NCBI GenBank assembly: GCA_045631885.1
Contig: JAZQVN010000009.1
Location: 35,572 to 99,571 of the forward strand
Reading direction: 5' to 3'
Source of the DNA: CAJOLV01 sp045631885
GTDB lineage: Bacteria > Bacillota_I > Bacilli_A > RFN20 > CAG-826
Length of the DNA stretch: 64,000 bases
Position numbers and translations under genes: made by a program. Shown piece after piece: positions 62,120 through 64,000 of the stretch (the first letter of the stretch is position 1; each line of letters begins with the position of its first letter). The notes beneath the pieces were generated by a model that was not told the origin of the DNA, made no database searches, and saw nothing but the letters and a program-made list of their open reading frames with translations.

Positions 62120-63904
62120 ATGTGTAATAAATTAAGGAAAAGAAAACCGATAGTATATATATCATTAGCAATATACTTATTGCTTCTTTCTTTTATTATC
62201 GTTGAATCAACATTATCTGGTGGTTTTACAAGCGATCAAAGTAAATGGTTTGCCAATATTTCTGCTTGGATAGTTAATGTCTTTAACGGCCCTCAAATAC
62301 CAGATTCAATTAATCCAACTGAATTCGGAACAATAACTGATTCAACATATTTAGGTAAAGGCAAAGATGGTATTCCAAATATCGCTATAGGCACTACCAC
62401 TTTAGTTTCTATCCCAGTTAACTATCCAACAAAACCAAAAGACTATGATGTCTATAACTTTGAATATAACGTTAATTACACTTTAGGAAATAAAAATCAC
62501 TTTAATACTGTTCAATCATCAAGAGTGGTTAATAAAACATCATATGTAATTGATTTAAGAATTGTTGCCAATGAAATGGGCGATGACTTATATCAAATAG
62601 ATTTAAATGTTGCAGATACATTAAGTTACACATACAAATTCCATATAACTGAGTTAGCCACTCCAACAAATTATGAAGCGAAGATCAATAAAACCAATCT
62701 TAAAACTGGAGAAACCGCTCAAATAAGCGCAAAACTATTAGATGAAAAACGGAACGATGCCTATTTAAGAAGATATTTTGATGAATCAAAGATTAATAGA
62801 AGTTCTAGTGATGAAAATGTCGCCACAATTGATAGATTCGGGGTTGTTCACGGGATAAGCGCGGGTGTTGCCACTATCACATATGGAACATATACATTTG
62901 ATATAACAGTCAGCAATGAAACAATTATTAAACCAGCAACCAACTCTATTTCTTTAGAGATTAAAGATGGTTCAAAAACAAACCCATCCCTGTTGGATTA
63001 TGATTATGTGTTTGAAGATGGCGAAATCTCAAATGATTATTCGACTCTTATCTATCCAACATTTGAAGACACTTCTTTAGAAGATCAATCATTTAGTTAT
63101 GAAATCTCAGATAATCTAAAAACAAAAATAACACCTTATAGATACGATGAAAATGGTTATCCGGTCTATCACGATGACGAAGGCAAATCGTGTGTTAGAT
63201 TGTGCGGTTATCGTAAGAAAGGTGAAGTCACCTTAACTTGCTATTCAAATAGCGATAATGAGATTAAACAAACCATCAGTTTAAATGTCGATGAAGCATT
63301 ACCAACATCAATGAAAATAAGCGTTGCTAACGGAAAGAAATTACTTGTTAACGAACAATTAGTCATAAGCGCAACTTTCGGGCCTAAAAATGTCAATAAT
63401 AAGAAAATACACATAAGTGTAGATAATACTGATTTAATTAAAATCACAAATAATGATACCGCTTCAGTTACCATCAAAGCATTAGCGATGGGAAATGTTA
63501 AAATCACCGCTACATCAGTGGCTAATCCATCCTTAGTCCAAGAGTTCAATCTAGAGCTGACTGCTAATCAAGTTATAAATGATGATAATTATACCGACTT
63601 TCACATTTTTATAAGAAAAGCATCTGGACATTTCTTGTTGTTTTTGGCCACAGCGGTTTTCGGTATGATTTTCTTCTACACTTTTATAGATGATGATAAA
63701 CGTTTATGGTTATCTGTTGCATTATCGCTTTCAATCGGTCTATTAGCTGCTGGAGCAAGCGAACTCATTCAGTATTTTGTTCCATCAAGAACCGGTTCGA
63801 TGAGTGATGTAAGCATAGACTTTATTGGTTATTTAATTGGAACAGCGATTTCCTTTGGCGTAATGATGTTTATTCGTTATTTTGAGAATAGAAAAAAAGA
63901 ATAA
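62120..63904 (+). CDS. VanZ-family membrane protein with inserted Ig-like ectodomain
   Basis: The 594-residue protein has one N-terminal helix (about 11-28), a large extracytoplasmic part, and about three C-terminal helices (about 500-590). The C-terminus is clearly VanZ: RKASGHFLLFLATAVFG, then SLSIGLLAAGASELIQYF and RTGSMSDVSIDFIGYLIGTA. The N-terminal helix with its following ESTLSGGFTSDQSKW resembles the first VanZ helix and loop. Between them are at least two Big2-like domains, with DENVATIDRFGVVHGISAG and a later MKISVANGKKLLVNEQL. So the first VanZ loop seems to have been expanded by about 440 residues. VanZ relates to glycopeptide tolerance and envelope change; the function here is not known. 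No Shine-Dalgarno site precedes the ATG. Confidence 0.82.
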   Translation: MCNKLRKRKPIVYISLAIYLLLLSFIIVESTLSGGFTSDQSKWFANISAWIVNVFNGPQIPDSINPTEFGTITDSTYLGKGKDGIPNIAIGTTTLVSIPVNYPTKPKDYDVYNFEYNVNYTLGNKNHFNTVQSSRVVNKTSYVIDLRIVANEMGDDLYQIDLNVADTLSYTYKFHITELATPTNYEAKINKTNLKTGETAQISAKLLDEKRNDAYLRRYFDESKINRSSSDENVATIDRFGVVHGISAGVATITYGTYTFDITVSNETIIKPATNSISLEIKDGSKTNPSLLDYDYVFEDGEISNDYSTLIYPTFEDTSLEDQSFSYEISDNLKTKITPYRYDENGYPVYHDDEGKSCVRLCGYRKKGEVTLTCYSNSDNEIKQTISLNVDEALPTSMKISVANGKKLLVNEQLVISATFGPKNVNNKKIHISVDNTDLIKITNNDTASVTIKALAMGNVKITATSVANPSLVQEFNLELTANQVINDDNYTDFHIFIRKASGHFLLFLATAVFGMIFFYTFIDDDKRLWLSVALSLSIGLLAAGASELIQYFVPSRTGSMSDVSIDFIGYLIGTAISFGVMMFIRYFENRKKE

Positions 63905-64000
63905 AATCATTTTCTTTATAATTCACTTTTGTTTTTATACATTTATACGATTTTTGATATTTAATTGCTACAAATACGCTTTAGATTTCTCGAACAAATA

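Noticed and set aside
1..64000. CRISPR arrays, insertion sequences, prophage, tRNA or rRNA genes
   Set aside because: No regularly spaced repeats, transposase or integrase motifs, or tRNA-like cloverleaf sequences were recognised on reading; a covariance-model search would be needed to be certain about small RNAs.

Overview
This AT-rich window uses the standard bacterial code: TGG encodes Trp, and TGA is a stop, for example in the riboflavin-transporter gene, the plus-strand hypB and the first FAD dehydrogenase gene. The gene content fits a low-GC Bacillota of the Bacilli/Erysipelotrichia/Acholeplasma-like kind, probably an anaerobe. Evidence includes SufCDSUB, PrsA-HIT-YhaM neighbours, an FMN riboswitch on a RibU transporter, an Acholeplasma-type lipid glycosyltransferase, lipoprotein signal peptides, and many ferredoxin-type and FAD enzymes. 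The exact lineage cannot be fixed from the sequence alone. I found no rRNA, tRNA, CRISPR array, insertion sequence or phage gene.

Region 1 (1-11.5 kb) is housekeeping. It holds der (cut by the window edge), cmk and a small membrane protein on the minus strand, a divergent small ferredoxin, and riboswitch-controlled ribU. A tightly packed minus-strand run follows, sufC-sufD-sufS-sufU-sufB-mnmG-rsmG-soj, joining Fe-S assembly to tRNA/rRNA modification and a ParA ATPase without ParB.

Region 2 (11.6-26.3 kb) holds a PrsA-like foldase lipoprotein with an overlapping partner lipoprotein, a HIT protein, and a minus-strand group of flippase-like protein, lipid glycosyltransferase, RecX and YhaM. It also has an ASCH protein with a surface-anchored endonuclease I, a three-gene GlpA-like FAD/Fe-S dehydrogenase operon, and a small lipoprotein.

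Region 3 (26.4-36.7 kb) is the least ordinary. It contains a membrane protein with TrkA-like Rossmann domains and a C-terminal RyR-like domain. Next to it are HypA, a 964-residue multi-cluster Fe-S/FAD oxidoreductase, and two divergent HypB paralogues around a 32-bp imperfect palindrome. A GLUG-repeat surface lipoprotein ends the region.

Region 4 (37-64 kb) is a surface-polysaccharide locus. A LoaP-type NusG paralogue with a hairpin-bearing leader heads a run of about 18 kb of minus-strand genes. The run encodes a PglE/PglC/PglD set for a bacillosamine-type priming sugar, glycosyltransferases, an aminotransferase/GNAT pair, an EpsG-type polymerase, a Wzx flippase, the full dTDP-rhamnose set (RmlABCD) with a CotH-like kinase inside it, and a UDP-sugar dehydrogenase. 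An O-antigen-ligase-type protein faces its end. Upstream lie glutamate dehydrogenase, a PglF-type 4,6-dehydratase, a Wzz-like chain-length protein, an unknown membrane protein, and a VanZ-family protein split by a large Ig-like ectodomain.

Two initiation modes appear to coexist. Many genes have clear Shine-Dalgarno sites, but several promoter-proximal genes have a -10 box only about 7-11 bases before the start codon and no Shine-Dalgarno, suggesting leaderless mRNAs.
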